Of a stretch of DNA of 64,000 bases, positions 63,515 to 64,000 are shown in pieces; the first letter of the stretch is position 1, and every line of letters starts with the position of its first letter. The stretch comes from Natrarchaeobius chitinivorans (lineage in GTDB: Archaea; Halobacteriota; Halobacteria; Halobacteriales; Natrialbaceae), in NCBI RefSeq assembly GCF_003841505.1, contig NZ_REGA01000012.1, positions 62,001-126,000 of the forward strand. Direction: 5' to 3'. The translations under genes were made by a program, and so were the position numbers. The notes under the pieces were generated by a model that did not search any database, was not told the origin of the DNA, and was given only the letters and a program-made list of their open reading frames with translations.

Positions 63515-64000
63515 ATGGACCCCCCCGAGAAGCGGGTTCTTCGGCTGATCGCCGAGCCGCGGAATCGAGCGATACTGACAGTTCTCAACGACGCTGCCCG
63601 ATCGCTCTCGGTTTCGGAGCTGGTCGAACGGCTCGTCCGGCTAGAGTCCGATACGCTCGGTTGGTCCGACGAGAATCCGGATCGCGAGACCGTCCACATC
63701 TCCCTTCATCACAACAATCTACCGAAGCTAGACGAGGCGGATCTGGTGGAGTACGACCGATCGGAGAAGACGGTTTCCTACGAGAGCTATCCCGCGGTCG
63801 ACGTCGAGTTGATGGAGATCGATATGATCGACGAGCTACTCTCCTGTTTCAGTTCAGGAACCGACGTCACCGGGGACGCAATCGGCGTGATCGACGGTCG
63901 AGAGGAGGTGATCGAGTACGGGCGACACCTCATCGACGAGGCCGAGACCGAACTGTTTCTGATGTCCGTCTCCGAGGAGTTGCTCGAGGACGAGTGCCAT
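63515..64000 (+). CDS. Winged-helix regulator with TrmB/PLD-like sensor, 3'-truncated
   Basis: The frame runs from ATG 63515 to the window edge without a stop (162 codons). MDPPEKRVLRLIAEPRNRAI starts a DUF7344/ArsR-like winged helix with VHISLHHNNLPKLDEADLVE as recognition region. From about 120, GDAIGVIDGREEVIEYGRHL then IDEAETELFLMSVSEELLED resembles the TrmB or phospholipase-D-like ligand domain. It is a transcription regulator whose ligand domain is cut by the window end. Confidence 0.85.
   Translation, partial: MDPPEKRVLRLIAEPRNRAILTVLNDAARSLSVSELVERLVRLESDTLGWSDENPDRETVHISLHHNNLPKLDEADLVEYDRSEKTVSYESYPAVDVELMEIDMIDELLSCFSSGTDVTGDAIGVIDGREEVIEYGRHLIDEAETELFLMSVSEELLEDECH

Overview
The window is haloarchaeal chromosome. 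Most genes are GC-rich and encode acidic proteins with haloarchaea-specific families (AglF, a GCS2-type GshA, a Cdc48/VAT ATPase, HTH_10 and DUF7344 regulators, Tat-type lipoproteins). AT-rich TATA boxes lie at leaderless-type spacing before several starts. The gene families look like Natrialbales (Natrinema, Haloterrigena or Natronorubrum relatives); that placement is inferred from protein character, not computed.

Layout. 1-1954: a 5'-truncated membrane protein and a two-HTH regulator. 1955-2802: a long non-coding stretch with three degenerate tandem units rich in CTAG, a tetramer usually rare in haloarchaea. 2803-23199: a cell-surface glycan locus with aglF, an NDP-sugar epimerase, an AglB/STT3-type oligosaccharyltransferase, a polyprenyl glycosylphosphotransferase, glycosyltransferases, a polymerase-like membrane protein, a methyltransferase, a sulfatase-fold protein, three paralogous ParB/sulfiredoxin-like proteins and an ABC flippase. 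The middle of this locus (about 11.2-20.6 kb) is markedly AT-rich and holds fragments of at least four transposases, so it looks like imported and decaying DNA inside a core locus.

23.5-27.6 kb: a small wHTH protein, three unrecognised genes and a DUF4330/unknown/VanZ operon. 28.0-31.7 kb: the most unusual locus, with one large and two small secreted Gln/Asn-rich proteins made of alternating strand-like repeats that resemble, but do not match, bacterial curlin repeats. 32.3-48.8 kb: Cdc48, a small membrane protein, an EamA transporter, a complete peptide-type ABC operon (dppABCDF order), a CBS protein with an HPF-like tail, a lycopene-cyclase-type membrane protein, a CAP-domain protein, an AEC transporter and tRNA-Val(GAC), whose 3' end is duplicated nearby. 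49.0-57.3 kb: pyrF, a GTPBP1-like GTPase, gshA, a RecA-fold protein without Walker A, pyrB-pyrI and small proteins. 57.5-64 kb: a phasin-like protein with an Arg/Gln tail, a PRC-barrel protein with an Asp-repeat tail, an HTH_10 regulator, molybdate/tungstate-type ABC components, an MBL-fold hydrolase and a 3'-truncated HTH regulator.

A palindromic element of about 80 bp (ends ATACGG-TTTACTGT / ACAGTAATCCGTAT) recurs through the window. In four cases its terminus supplies the stop codon of the flanking gene, which suggests a role at gene 3' ends. Function calls rest on reading translated sequence only; no search was run.
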